Of a DNA stretch of 64,000 nucleotides, positions 52,401 to 61,839 are shown in pieces. Position numbers and translations under genes: made by a program. Source of the DNA: Anaerolineales bacterium (lineage in GTDB: Bacteria; Chloroflexota; Anaerolineae; 4572-78; J111); NCBI GenBank assembly GCA_020634855.1, contig JACKAU010000007.1, positions 124,001 through 188,000 of the forward strand, written 5' to 3'. How positions within the stretch are numbered: position 1 is the stretch's first letter; every line of letters starts with the position of its first letter. Under the pieces are notes generated by a model. It had not been told where the DNA came from. It saw nothing but the letters and a program-made list of their open reading frames with translations, and did not search any database.

Positions 52401-53434
52401 TGAGTTTGTCGCCGGATGACAAACTCTTCGGCGATCTACAGCACGTGCGTGAAGCGGCGGAGCGAGCGGCCAACCTGACCCAACAAATTTTAGCCTTTAG
52501 TCGTAAACAAATGCTACAAATGAAAGTCATTGATTTGAATGGACTGGTTGTAGAATTTCAACAATTGTTTCGAAGCCTGATTGGGGAAGATATTGGGTTG
52601 CAAATGTTTCTTGAGCCTAATCTTTACCCGATCAAAGCCGATAAAGGGCAAATCGAGCAGGTGTTGCTCAATCTCGTGGTCAATGCCCGCGATGCCATGC
52701 CGACAGGCGGGGCATTGACCCTTGAAACGGCTAATGTCTATCTAGATGAAACCTACCTAAAACAATATCCCGGTCCCCAAACGCCAGGTCACTATGTCAT
52801 GCTAGCCATCAGCGACACCGGCAATGGCATGGACTCCGGAACCCAACAACTGATTTTTGATCCTTTCTTTACCACCAAAGAGCGTAGCAAAGGGACGGGA
52901 TTGGGTCTGGCGACAGTCTTTGGCATTATCAAACAACACAACGGACATATTTGGGTTTATAGTGAACCGGGCAAAGGCGCCACTTTCAAAATTTACCTCC
53001 CACAAACGGAAGAGGATACTCGAAAACCTGTTGCACCGACCCTAAAAACCGATTTAATTTATGGGACCGGAACCATCTTGGTGGTTGAAGATGAAGAGAT
53101 GGTTCGTAAATTGGTGTGTGAGACCTTGGTTTCGCACGGCTATGAGGTCATTGAAGCTCCAAGCCCGGCCGATGGTCTGCGTCTGGCGGCGGAAGCAAAA
53201 GAGGCCATTCACCTCTTACTGACCGATGTCATTATGCCTGACATAAACGGACGTGAGCTGTATCAAAAAGTAACGACGTTTCAGCCCGAAATCAAAGTCC
53301 TGTATATGTCGGGCTACACGGATAATATTATCCTTCCCCACGGCGTATTGGATGAAGGCATTAACTTTTTGCAAAAGCCCTTTACCATCCACACCCTAAC
53401 CAGTAAAGTCAAACAGGTTTTGAGTTATTCGTAA
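49466..53434 (+). CDS. MASE1-PAS(x5)-histidine kinase-receiver hybrid sensor
   Basis: 1322 aa. Residues about 1-300 are a MASE1 membrane-sensor domain (8 or so helices; GRGTLAWLPAGIALAALYLYG). Five PAS domains follow (about 310-440, 445-575, 580-710, 710-840, 840-950; for example NTAAEQMFGYSAADIIGQP and NDAYGRFFGRTPEELIGQS). The kinase has HisKA with GIAHDFNNIL (about residue 960), HATPase_c (VVNARDAMPTGG, DTGNGMD, KGTGLGLATV). The C-terminal receiver has VVEDEE, LLTDVIMPDING, S in MSGYTD and K in LQKPF. A typical integrated redox/light/energy sensor of the NtrB-like HDFNN class. No output regulator is adjacent. Confidence 0.94.
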   Translation: MKFSFTSYLLKITILAVVYCGVARLGHLFSLDVGRGTLAWLPAGIALAALYLYGYRLWPGVVVGAFIATVWTGAPLASALVVAASSTLGALVGVYLLRRVNFDPGLAHVRDVTALVFLGAGFSSLLSTTLDIIGLSLTGLVPWPAYFSNWWVWWLGDVMGVLIIAPVLFTWTGSPNFIDSGSATQRLEAGLVMLTGMAVGLVVFGNWPAPNRLSQLFIYLPFPILLWAGLRFGPPGAAIMNLVVNVMAVLGTVRGFSPFATTGLDENLFSLWMFMGTASVTALVTAAVTAERGQAGAALRQAQKELRESQAQLAGIIASAMDAMVTINETQHIVLFNTAAEQMFGYSAADIIGQPHDRLLPEQLQAIHRQHVERFGQTGITNRQLGHLGPLTAVRADGQKFLVEASISQVEVAGQKLYTAILRDVTENVQIQEALRQSETRYRSVVEEMPGLLCRFQPGGIVEYTNETHARTFGLEPDALIGQSFLSLIPEEYRPAVTAELEALTPESPVITHEHPVIVAGDEVHWQRWTNRALFDAAGQIVTYQAFGLDITEYKQAEIERDTVFRRNQALVKALGEIVYDWQAKQNEADWAGDYERILGYSAEEIGHDTESWISRIHPDDLNRALQEIDAAGQENRPYSQEYRFRQRDGSYKWMHDQGILFYDTQGNLEQVIGIFRDISERKQAEEALQQSEARYRAIVEDQTELICRSTPDQIITFVNDAYGRFFGRTPEELIGQSFLQLVPIENHQTIRDSHAGLTPENPVVTNEHQEFRGDGNLRWLHWADRGIFDQTGQLVEIQAVGRDITEQRQAQQQIAFQKTLLECELEASPDGILIVSAEREWLYYNQRFVDMWGLPPEIVAARSSSATLPYIRSLLVEPEIVMAGIEHLLNHPTETNRVELRLKNGRIFDRYSAPVVSAANENFGRLWSFRDITRERELESRLLQSQKMEAIGQLAGGIAHDFNNILVPIIGYVELGMMSLSPDDKLFGDLQHVREAAERAANLTQQILAFSRKQMLQMKVIDLNGLVVEFQQLFRSLIGEDIGLQMFLEPNLYPIKADKGQIEQVLLNLVVNARDAMPTGGALTLETANVYLDETYLKQYPGPQTPGHYVMLAISDTGNGMDSGTQQLIFDPFFTTKERSKGTGLGLATVFGIIKQHNGHIWVYSEPGKGATFKIYLPQTEEDTRKPVAPTLKTDLIYGTGTILVVEDEEMVRKLVCETLVSHGYEVIEAPSPADGLRLAAEAKEAIHLLLTDVIMPDINGRELYQKVTTFQPEIKVLYMSGYTDNIILPHGVLDEGINFLQKPFTIHTLTSKVKQVLSYS

Positions 53435-53454
53435 ATCAATTAGTGTCCGCTTTA

Positions 53455-53892
53455 TTATTCGACGGGTTCGGCGACGAAGACGGGAATGACGCGGTCGGTT
53501 TTGGCCTGGTAATCCTGATAAGGTGGGAAAGCTTCAACCGCGAGCGTCCACAGCCGTTGTCGCTCAGCCGGATCATCGACCTCGCGAACCCGCATCTGGT
53601 AGAGTTCGGTCTTGTCGCGGATTTCCACATTCGGGTCGGCCTTCAAATTGTGGTACCACACCGGATGTTCGGGCGCGCCGCCCTTCGAGGCGACGAGGAT
53701 ATAGTTCCGGCCGTCGGCGACCCGCATTACCGGGGTCTTGCGGATGGCCCCGGTCTTCCACCCTCGGTTGGTGACAATGATGACCGGCAAGCCGGTATCC
53801 CGCAAGGTCAAACCGGCGGTTCCGCCGCTGCCTTCGTACAGTTCAACTTGCTTGGCTACCCAATCCATGGGGCTTGGTATGTATTCGCTCAT
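53455..53892 (-). CDS. Deazaflavin (F420)-dependent nitroreductase-family protein
   Basis: 145-aa split-barrel protein of the DUF385/Ddn family. The pattern LPVIIVTNRGWKTGAIRKTPVMRV, ILVASKGGAPEHPVWYHNL and a conserved tail match F420H2-dependent reductases found mostly in Actinobacteria and Chloroflexi. Such enzymes reduce quinones, nitro compounds or enones; the natural substrate is not known. It converges with the hybrid kinase gene (20 bases between stops) and lies next to the insertion sequence. Confidence 0.9.
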   Translation of the reverse strand: MSEYIPSPMDWVAKQVELYEGSGGTAGLTLRDTGLPVIIVTNRGWKTGAIRKTPVMRVADGRNYILVASKGGAPEHPVWYHNLKADPNVEIRDKTELYQMRVREVDDPAERQRLWTLAVEAFPPYQDYQAKTDRVIPVFVAEPVE

Positions 53893-53987
53893 GGTTATCT
53901 CCTTTGAAAATCCCCCTCACCCCGTCGCTGGCGCGACTCCCCTCTCCCTGAGGGCTTATCATTACCCATAAGGGAGAGAGGGGTGGG

Positions 53988-55352
53988 TTAGGAGGTGTTG
54001 AAAATAAGCCAAGTCTCAGTAATATCGAACAAACGACGCCAGCCTTGCCAGAGGAGTTTGACCCCTGGTGGGCCATCGGCGTTACGGCCCAGAAAGCCGC
54101 CTAATTTGGCAATCCAGGCCGTGACCTGACCTAAAGTGGGCACCTCCTGAGGTAAGAGGGCTGTTTTGTGAATAAAATTGTATAAGGCTTTCCATTCTGG
54201 TTCAGTCAAGACAACAGTACAAGGCCGGTTGCTGTCAACACGGCTGAGATAGGTTAGCCACAACAAGCGCCAGGCAACGACATTAGCCACGGCCAAAAAC
54301 CGCATGAGCCGGTTACCGTGTTCAAATTGACGTTTCTCGATTTCGCAGCCGCTTTTGAGGACGAAATGAAAGCGTTCAATGATCCAGCGACAGGCATAAT
54401 AGTCAATAAACTGACAAGCCTGTTCAAAATTGGCAATCTCAACCGTGGTTAGCAAGAACCATTCGAGAGCTTCCCCGTCAGCCGGAGGGTGCATTTCCCG
54501 GATCAAGATGGCCGACAGGACGACCGGCGGTAATTGGGGATGTTGGGCGGTGCGCCGCCGGGGTGGACGTAACTTGACCCGCTGGAAATAAACCTGACAC
54601 TCGGCCAAGCGAGGCTTTTGCCCCGGACGTGGACCCACTTCAACCGTCACTTTGCCCCGAACCGGACCACTGCTGACCGTTAGAAACAACAAGCGGCTGT
54701 CGTGTTCCAGTCGTCGGTCGTGGCGGGCTCGTACCAACAGCTCAACTTGGGCCGGTCGCGGATGGACAAAGTAGTCGTAAATGTCACTTTCCCGGTCTGA
54801 GACCACCATCGCTTCGGTGTCTGCCGGTAAATCACAGGTACTGTCGGTCAGGGCTTGGAGCCATTTGTGGCTTTCTTTGTCCTCAATCAGGCGCTGATGG
54901 CGTTGATGCCGTTTACCCGTCGTCTGTTCATCCCGCACCCAGGTGTGTTGCGCCAACACCCCCAACGGCACCCCTTCCGGGGTGGTGGCTAACGAGGTGT
55001 GAGCGAAAAATCCTTGACAGACCGAATTGTCCAGCGGGCCCAGGCCTTCGGTCTGGGGATGGTGGCTAAAGTCAAAGCTGCTGGTGTCCTGCAAAATCAA
55101 GATACGTGACAGGCCGGCGATCCGGTCGCTGGTCGCCCGTTTTTGGGCTAACAGAATTGACCCAGTGCCACTATCCGGGTTTTTGAAAAAAGCATAGGCT
55201 GCCTTGGTCGCCGCCCAATCTCCGCAAAATTCAGGAATGGAGGCGGTCGGGTTTTGACTGAAATCGCTAAGGATTTTTAGTAGACGTTTTTCCAGTCGTT
55301 TGTCCCCCAATTCGATGTGTTTCATTTCTTGGGAGACCCAGTTATCAGTCAT
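53988..55352 (-). CDS. IS4-family (Tn5-like) transposase
   Basis: A DDE transposase of the IS4/IS50 group. The N-terminal GDKRLEKRLLKIL and the FCGDWAATKAAYAFFKNPD block match Tn5-like proteins. Catalytic residues appear as D in LQDTSSFDF, D in VVSDRESDIYD, and the Y-x2-R-x3-E-x6-K signature YACRWIIERFHFVLK. The gene is intact, 454 aa, so the element may still be active. I used ATG 55350-55352, with AAGG upstream; GTG one codon earlier is also possible. Confidence 0.92.
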   Translation of the reverse strand: MTDNWVSQEMKHIELGDKRLEKRLLKILSDFSQNPTASIPEFCGDWAATKAAYAFFKNPDSGTGSILLAQKRATSDRIAGLSRILILQDTSSFDFSHHPQTEGLGPLDNSVCQGFFAHTSLATTPEGVPLGVLAQHTWVRDEQTTGKRHQRHQRLIEDKESHKWLQALTDSTCDLPADTEAMVVSDRESDIYDYFVHPRPAQVELLVRARHDRRLEHDSRLLFLTVSSGPVRGKVTVEVGPRPGQKPRLAECQVYFQRVKLRPPRRRTAQHPQLPPVVLSAILIREMHPPADGEALEWFLLTTVEIANFEQACQFIDYYACRWIIERFHFVLKSGCEIEKRQFEHGNRLMRFLAVANVVAWRLLWLTYLSRVDSNRPCTVVLTEPEWKALYNFIHKTALLPQEVPTLGQVTAWIAKLGGFLGRNADGPPGVKLLWQGWRRLFDITETWLIFNTS

Positions 55353-55439
55353 CACTTTACCTTATGAACAATTTGTTAAAGTGCTAAGCTTATTCAAATA
55401 TGACTTTTAGTACAACTTACCCTCATCTTTTTCCTCCCA

Positions 55440-55497
55440 CTTATGGGTAATGATAAGCCCTCAGGGAGAGGGAGTCGCGTTAGCGACAGGGTGAGGG
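55440..55497. repeat. Right copy of the IS-flanking inverted repeat
   Basis: Inverted relative to the copy at 53913-53972. The remaining sequence to 55569 is 72 bases of non-coding DNA before the end of the glycosidase-like gene. Confidence 0.75.
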
Positions 55498-55569
55498 TAA
55501 AATGTAATTTTCATTGTCGGTGTCGTCTCAATCGAGACTGTCAGACTCCTTTGTATTACTTTAGTTGGC

Positions 55570-56850
55570 TCAGATAGTTATGAGTGACGTTTCGGCGGTT
55601 AAGGCGGCAATGGTGTTATTGTTGGTGGTGGTGGCTGCCTCCAAATAGGCAGCGGTTTGGCGGGCCTGCTGCAACGCCTCGGAATCGCCGTCGTCTTCAC
55701 CTAATAGTTCTAAAATTTTGTCGTTGCTGGCGGTTGCCGCCGTTAAATGGGTGGCGGTATTAAGGGCGTAGGTCAACGCTTCTTCGATATTGTCAACGTC
55801 GGTTAACGCGTCGATAGTTTGCTGGTTGCTGGCGGTTGCCGCTTGTAGGTAAACGGCGGTCTGGCGGGCGTAGGCCAGCGCCTCATCTTGCAGCGGCGGC
55901 TGCGGGGGTGTTATTTTGTCCGGCCAGGTGTAGCCTTTTCGAACCGCCTCGGTAAAGTCGGCCTGCACGGCCGGCCGGTCCTCAATTGAATACCCCAACT
56001 GATCTAGCCCCCATCGAAACAGGGCCAGACATCGAATGACTTGCTGGGGATTTTGTTCGTTCCAGGCATTGATATCTTTGTAGGCTTCTCGTACCCAGCC
56101 GTTGTTACCGCCCGTCCAGTTTTTGTCGTTGCCGTTGGTCTCAGTAATGTAAACGGGTTTATCCATAAAGTTCATGGCTTGTAGGCCGTTAAGAAAATCT
56201 TTGTAGGCCCAAAAATTGTAATACCGGTTTTGGAACGGCGGCGCCATCGTTTCCGTCGAGCGGATGAGTTGCGGTTCGTGGCCGTGGGTGTAGGTGTGCA
56301 AGGCCACGCCATCGACATCGTCAAACTTTTGGACGCCCCAGATTTGGTCCTGTAAATATTGCACCCAATCGCCGGTGGGGTTGGTTGCGTATTTTACCGA
56401 GGCGTTCCAGGGGCCAGGGCCGGCCAGTAACACTAAATCTTGGCCGTGACCAGGCCGTTTTCTAATTTCGTTGCGGCAGAGTTTGTAGCAGGCGGCGTAA
56501 TCGCCGGGAAAAATGGGGTTGCCGTCGGGCCACTCGGTCTCCAAGTTTGGCTCATTGCCAATTATCCAGATGTTGCAGCCTTGAGAAGCCTGCACAAAAT
56601 TGCCGCACCGCACCGCAAAATCACGATAATATTGCGGCATCGGAATGGTGCCGGTTGAGCCGTAACCGTTATTTAATCGGGAAATGACGGTTAAGCCCTG
56701 GGCGGAAATGGCTGAATAGTTAGCGCCGTTGGTGTTGTAGGGATCGCGGCCAATGTCTTCGGTAATGATTACCCAGCCCTTGCCGGCCAGCAGGGCTTCG
56801 CCGCCGGAATCGTGCAGGCCGTAAATATAGGTGTTTTCGGTTATACTCAT
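55570..56850 (-). CDS. Glycoside-hydrolase-like (TIM barrel) protein with three C-terminal repeats
   Basis: Residues about 1-310 have a clan-A glycosidase-like look: WIIGNEPNLETEWP with the acid/base Glu after NE, VDGVALHTYTHGHEP, and KPVYITETNGNDKN holding the candidate nucleophile Glu. Residues about 321-426 are three copies of a 35-residue helical unit (EALxYARQTAxYLxAATASN...ALT), perhaps an adhesion or oligomerisation module. No signal peptide is seen, so secretion, if any, is by a non-classical route. GGGGAAGTGG precedes the ATG. Lies 18 bases after the end of the thioredoxin-like gene's region on the same strand. Substrate unknown. Confidence 0.8.
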   Translation of the reverse strand: MSITENTYIYGLHDSGGEALLAGKGWVIITEDIGRDPYNTNGANYSAISAQGLTVISRLNNGYGSTGTIPMPQYYRDFAVRCGNFVQASQGCNIWIIGNEPNLETEWPDGNPIFPGDYAACYKLCRNEIRKRPGHGQDLVLLAGPGPWNASVKYATNPTGDWVQYLQDQIWGVQKFDDVDGVALHTYTHGHEPQLIRSTETMAPPFQNRYYNFWAYKDFLNGLQAMNFMDKPVYITETNGNDKNWTGGNNGWVREAYKDINAWNEQNPQQVIRCLALFRWGLDQLGYSIEDRPAVQADFTEAVRKGYTWPDKITPPQPPLQDEALAYARQTAVYLQAATASNQQTIDALTDVDNIEEALTYALNTATHLTAATASNDKILELLGEDDGDSEALQQARQTAAYLEAATTTNNNTIAALTAETSLITI

Positions 56851-56868
56851 CCACTTCCCCTGGTTAAC

Positions 56869-57111
56869 CTAAACCATAGCCGATTGAATAATTTGTTGCA
56901 TTTGCTGTTTGGTGGGGACGCCGCCTGCACCAATCAACTTTTCATCAATCACCAGACCAGGTGTTTGCATTACACCATAGCTCATAATGTCTTTGACATC
57001 GGTGACTTCTTCAATGGTGGCCTCAGCGCCAAGCTCTTTGGCCACTTCGGCCGCAAGCGCTTTTACTTTTTTACAGTTAGCACATCCTGTTCCCAAAACT
57101 TTAATAACCAT
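56869..57111 (-). CDS. Thioredoxin-like small redox-active disulfide protein
   Basis: 80-aa member of the glutaredoxin-like MTH895/TM0996 group, with the CANC motif in VLGTGCANCKKV and the cis-Pro in TPGLVIDEK. Such proteins often accompany permeases and ArsR regulators in metal(loid) operons. It follows the permease by 24 bases with GGGGG before its ATG. Possibly the electron donor to a partner reductase or the metal-delivering protein of this operon. Confidence 0.9.
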   Translation of the reverse strand: MVIKVLGTGCANCKKVKALAAEVAKELGAEATIEEVTDVKDIMSYGVMQTPGLVIDEKLIGAGGVPTKQQMQQIIQSAMV

Positions 57112-57135
57112 TGATAAAACCCCCTTTTTTGGTCA

Positions 57136-58221
57136 TCAAATGACGAAGTTAAAAAGATAGCCGGTAAAAATAATGCCAACGGCGACAATACCTATAAAAG
57201 CAATGATCAACGGCAATTTAAGCACCCGGCGTAAAATAATCATTTCTGGCAGACTTAACGCAACGACGCTCATCATAAACGCCAACGTTGGACCGAGCGC
57301 CGCCCCTTTTTCCATCAAAGCGTGAATGACGGGAATCACGCCGGCCGCATTCGAGTACATTGGAACCCCTATTAGAACTGCTGCTGGAACACTCCACCAA
57401 GCATCTTTCCCTAAAATACTGGCCATGGCATCTTCCGGCACGTACCCGTGAATCGCTGCGCCAATGGCAATACCAATGACCACATAGAGCCATACTTTGC
57501 CTAAAATCTCGCGTGTGGTTTGACCAGCCTGCTGCAAGCGGTTTGCCCAAGTTAATGTCTGGGCGGAACTATTGTTTTCACCAACGGAAATCTGCCACAC
57601 AAAATCTTCTACGCCGCGCTCGATGTTTGGAATTAATCCGATAACCACGCCGGCCACAATGGCAATCGTTAGACCACTGATAAAATACAAGACGGCAATT
57701 GGCCAGCCAAATAAGCCCAATAACAACACCAAAGCCACTTCATTGACCATCGGCGCGGCAATGAGAAAGGAAAACGTGACCCCCAATGGAATACCGCTTT
57801 CCACAAAACCAATGAATAGCGGCACAGCGGAGCAGGAACAAAAAGGCGTAGCGACCCCCAGCAACGCGGCTAATCCATTTCCCAATCCCTGCCGCTTACC
57901 GCCCAATAACGCGCGGGTTTGCTCAGGGCTAAAGAAAGTGCGGACAACGGATACCAGAAAAATCATTCCGGTGAGGAGGAGTAATATTTTGGGAACATCG
58001 TACAGAAAGAAAGCAACCGACTCGCCCAAACGTGAATCGATGGGTAACCCCAATAAATCATACGTTAACCAGTGGGCTAAAGGTTGCAAGATTTGATAGA
58101 GCAGCCACCAAACTATAAAAGCACCAACTACGCCCCCCCACAGTTGCCAGTGGAAGCGTTTAACATCAGGCTTAGGTTCCGGCGTCAGTTTAGGGTCGGC
58201 AAAAACAAATCCGTCGGCCAT
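57136..58221 (-). CDS. ArsP-like/DUF318 permease
   Basis: 361 aa with about 8-9 membrane helices, of the PF03773 permease family, which includes ArsP exporters for organoarsenicals and uncharacterised metal transporters. The conserved GVATPFCSCSAVPLFIGF and IAAPMVNEVALV motifs are complete; the repeated SAVPLF/PMYSNAAGVIPV region is typical. GGAGG precedes the ATG. The gene lies between the ArsR regulator and the thioredoxin-like gene. The transported ion (As(III), organoarsenic, Cu, Hg or other) cannot be told. Confidence 0.92.
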   Translation of the reverse strand: MADGFVFADPKLTPEPKPDVKRFHWQLWGGVVGAFIVWWLLYQILQPLAHWLTYDLLGLPIDSRLGESVAFFLYDVPKILLLLTGMIFLVSVVRTFFSPEQTRALLGGKRQGLGNGLAALLGVATPFCSCSAVPLFIGFVESGIPLGVTFSFLIAAPMVNEVALVLLLGLFGWPIAVLYFISGLTIAIVAGVVIGLIPNIERGVEDFVWQISVGENNSSAQTLTWANRLQQAGQTTREILGKVWLYVVIGIAIGAAIHGYVPEDAMASILGKDAWWSVPAAVLIGVPMYSNAAGVIPVIHALMEKGAALGPTLAFMMSVVALSLPEMIILRRVLKLPLIIAFIGIVAVGIIFTGYLFNFVI

Positions 58222-58248
58222 GTTTAGACCTCCTCAACGGTGAAATGT

Positions 58249-58271
58249 ATATGCAGAAAGACAAATATGCA
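58249..58271. promoter_or_regulatory. Paired ATATGCA sites before the permease gene
   Basis: ATATGCA at 58249-58255 and 58265-58271, 16 bases apart, between arsR and permease. A third copy (on the opposite strand) lies in the arsR promoter at 58720-58726. Candidate ArsR operator sites. Confidence 0.5.
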
Positions 58272-58300
58272 AAAAACGGAATGTACGGCGGCAAAAAAAT

Positions 58301-58678
58301 CTATTGCGCGAACATAGGCTCTACCATTACTTCGGCTTCAGTCTCACATTTTGGACACGGACACGTAACCAGCTTTTTATGCTGTGACATTTCGGGTTGT
58401 TCGTCTACTACCTCACCCAAAATATCATCAAGCCAATTGGCAATTTCCCGGTCTGCTAACCGATAGTAAACGTTCAAGCCATCCTTTTCATCTTCAATGA
58501 TGCCGGCCTTACGTAACAAACTCAGTTGTTGGGAAACATAAGGCTGTGGTTTGTTAAGCAGCGCAATTAAATGGCAAACACACTCCGATTCGCGACGTAT
58601 AGCGTCCAAAATCCGTAACCGTTCAGGATGAGCCAACAGTTTTATTTTATTCGCAGTTTCTTCGTAGTTGATACTCAT
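58301..58678 (-). CDS. arsR: ArsR/SmtB-family metal(loid)-responsive repressor
   Basis: 125-aa winged-helix regulator. The DNA-recognition region KPQPYVSQQLSLLRKAGII and wing DGLNVYYRL are present. The metal-sensing ECVCHL (the ELCVCDL-type motif of arsenite sensors) is at about residues 32-37, and an added C-terminal CPCPKCE cluster may bind another metal. In the known systems, binding releases the operator. Promoter hexamers lie upstream and it heads the arsR-permease-thioredoxin set. Confidence 0.93.
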   Translation of the reverse strand: MSINYEETANKIKLLAHPERLRILDAIRRESECVCHLIALLNKPQPYVSQQLSLLRKAGIIEDEKDGLNVYYRLADREIANWLDDILGEVVDEQPEMSQHKKLVTCPCPKCETEAEVMVEPMFAQ

Positions 58679-58703
58679 TTTACATATTCACCTAATCACC
58701 ACT

Positions 58704-58732
58704 ATTATATTCAATTTTTTGCATATTGTCAA
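58704..58732 (-). promoter_or_regulatory. Consensus promoter of the arsR operon
   Basis: On the minus strand, -35 TTGACA (58727-58732) and -10 TATAAT (58704-58709) with a 17-base spacer that contains ATATGCA. Both hexamers match the sigma-70 consensus exactly. Binding of the repressor in the spacer would block it. Confidence 0.85.
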
Positions 58733-58788
58733 TCCAAAAGAATTCAAAGGCTAACCTTCGTCACGTAATAATCAAGCCCATCAACATC

Positions 58789-58828
58789 AAAAAAGACCTC
58801 CGAAGTCTCGTTCACTTCGAAGGTCTTT
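58789..58828 (-). terminator. Intrinsic terminator downstream of katG
   Basis: AAGACCTCCGAAGT (58793-58806) pairs with 58814-58827 (one bulged/mismatched base), loop of 7, with a T run on the minus strand. It ends katG transcription 100 bases after the stop. Confidence 0.8.
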
Positions 58829-58922
58829 TCATTTGACTTGATTTCACACCGACGCCTATCGGCCAACGACCTCGGCTGGGCGAATGCAACAGGAATTGAC
58901 CGATATGAACACCTTGTCGAGA

Positions 58923-61127
<2,205 letters not shown>

Positions 61128-61429
61128 AGTCTCTCCAATCGTCTTTGCATTTTTTTGTTTTGTATAGAGGGATCATAAATCCTGGGAAAGTAATGCGGAC
61201 TGTCGTTTACTTTTCATTCAGATAAACGACCCATCACCTTTGTCCACCTTACAATGGGTATTGTATTTTAAGAATGCATTCCGATCCAATACTTTTGGCC
61301 TATCAAACCTATAGTCAGTACCTATAAATGTAATGATGTGGCCTGACAAGGGTGGGACTTACGCAGTTCCCAAGGTGACAGGCGTGGGTTGGGTTGAATG
61401 GGCCAATTCGGGCTGCCGTCGCCCACAGT

Positions 61430-61480
61430 GTTGGGTTTCACCGGAGCTTCAGCCGATAAAAATAAGGAATGAAACCCAAC
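61430..61480. repeat. 11-bp inverted repeat
   Basis: GTTGGGTTTCA and its exact complement with 29 bases between. It may be a small element or a hairpin in the katG upstream region. Confidence 0.6.
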
Positions 61481-61529
61481 TGTAGCCCACTAACTGACAC
61501 GATTTCCGGCTCAACCTAACCTACAACTT

Positions 61530-61667
61530 TGATCGAACCTGATCATCGACTGTGATCGGGTACGATCAAGGCCCTTGATCGGGTACGATCAAGGCCCTTG
61601 ATCGGGTATGATCAATGCCCTTGATCGGGTATGATCATCGACTGTGATCGAATCCGATCATCGACTG
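61530..61667. repeat. Six tandem 23-bp GATC-containing repeats
   Basis: Copies begin at 61530, 61553, 61576, 61599, 61622 and 61645. Each contains TGATC and GATCA halves 6 bases apart, forming an inverted repeat, followed by AAGGCCC or TCGACTG. Copies 1, 5 and 6 share the TCGACTG tail; copies 2 to 4 share GCCCT. The junction GATCAAGGCCCTTGATC is itself palindromic. Spacing is just over two DNA turns. This resembles iteron or operator arrays; there is no spacer diversity as in CRISPR. Confidence 0.85.
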
Positions 61668-61839
61668 GAAACCTTAAATTTTTATTTTCTGCATTAAGAT
61701 CGATGTTCAGGGCGCCAACTCGACTGGTCTACCCCCAACTGCTTTGGTTGCCTTTCTAAAATTCAGTTTATGCGGAAAAGTGATATAATACCGGGTCGCG
61801 AAACTTATCGCTCGATTGATGAGAAGACTTTAAGCCCGA

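Larger units (their letters stand above)
53913..55497 (-). mobile_element. IS4-family insertion sequence with flanking inverted repeats
   Basis: The transposase gene (53988-55352) lies between two near-identical inverted repeats, 53913-53972 and 55440-55497. They share CTTATGGGTAATGATAAGC and then a CCCTCAGGGAGAGGG part, with about five differences in some 58 bases. If these are the element's ends the unit is about 1.6 kb. Alternatively the inverted copies are dispersed host repeats flanking the insertion, as CCCTCTCCC-type repeats are common. I found no clear target duplication. Confidence 0.7.
61128..61839. other. Long divergent intergenic region with repeats
   Basis: About 710 bases with no gene. 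It includes a GGGACTTACGCA motif (61354-61365), found at many mobile-element ends in related genomes, a GTTGGGTTTCA inverted repeat (61430-61440 with 61470-61480), and the six 23-bp iteron-like repeats at 61530-61667. An AT-rich stretch follows, before the last gene. Confidence 0.55.

Noticed and set aside
61354..61365. Complete MITE ending in GGGACTTACGCA
   Set aside because: Only one end seen; no inverted partner found nearby, so not listed as a mobile element.
61530..61667. CRISPR array or plasmid origin
   Set aside because: No spacers; no replication initiator gene in the window, and the flanks are chromosomal genes. Iteron-like remains a description only.
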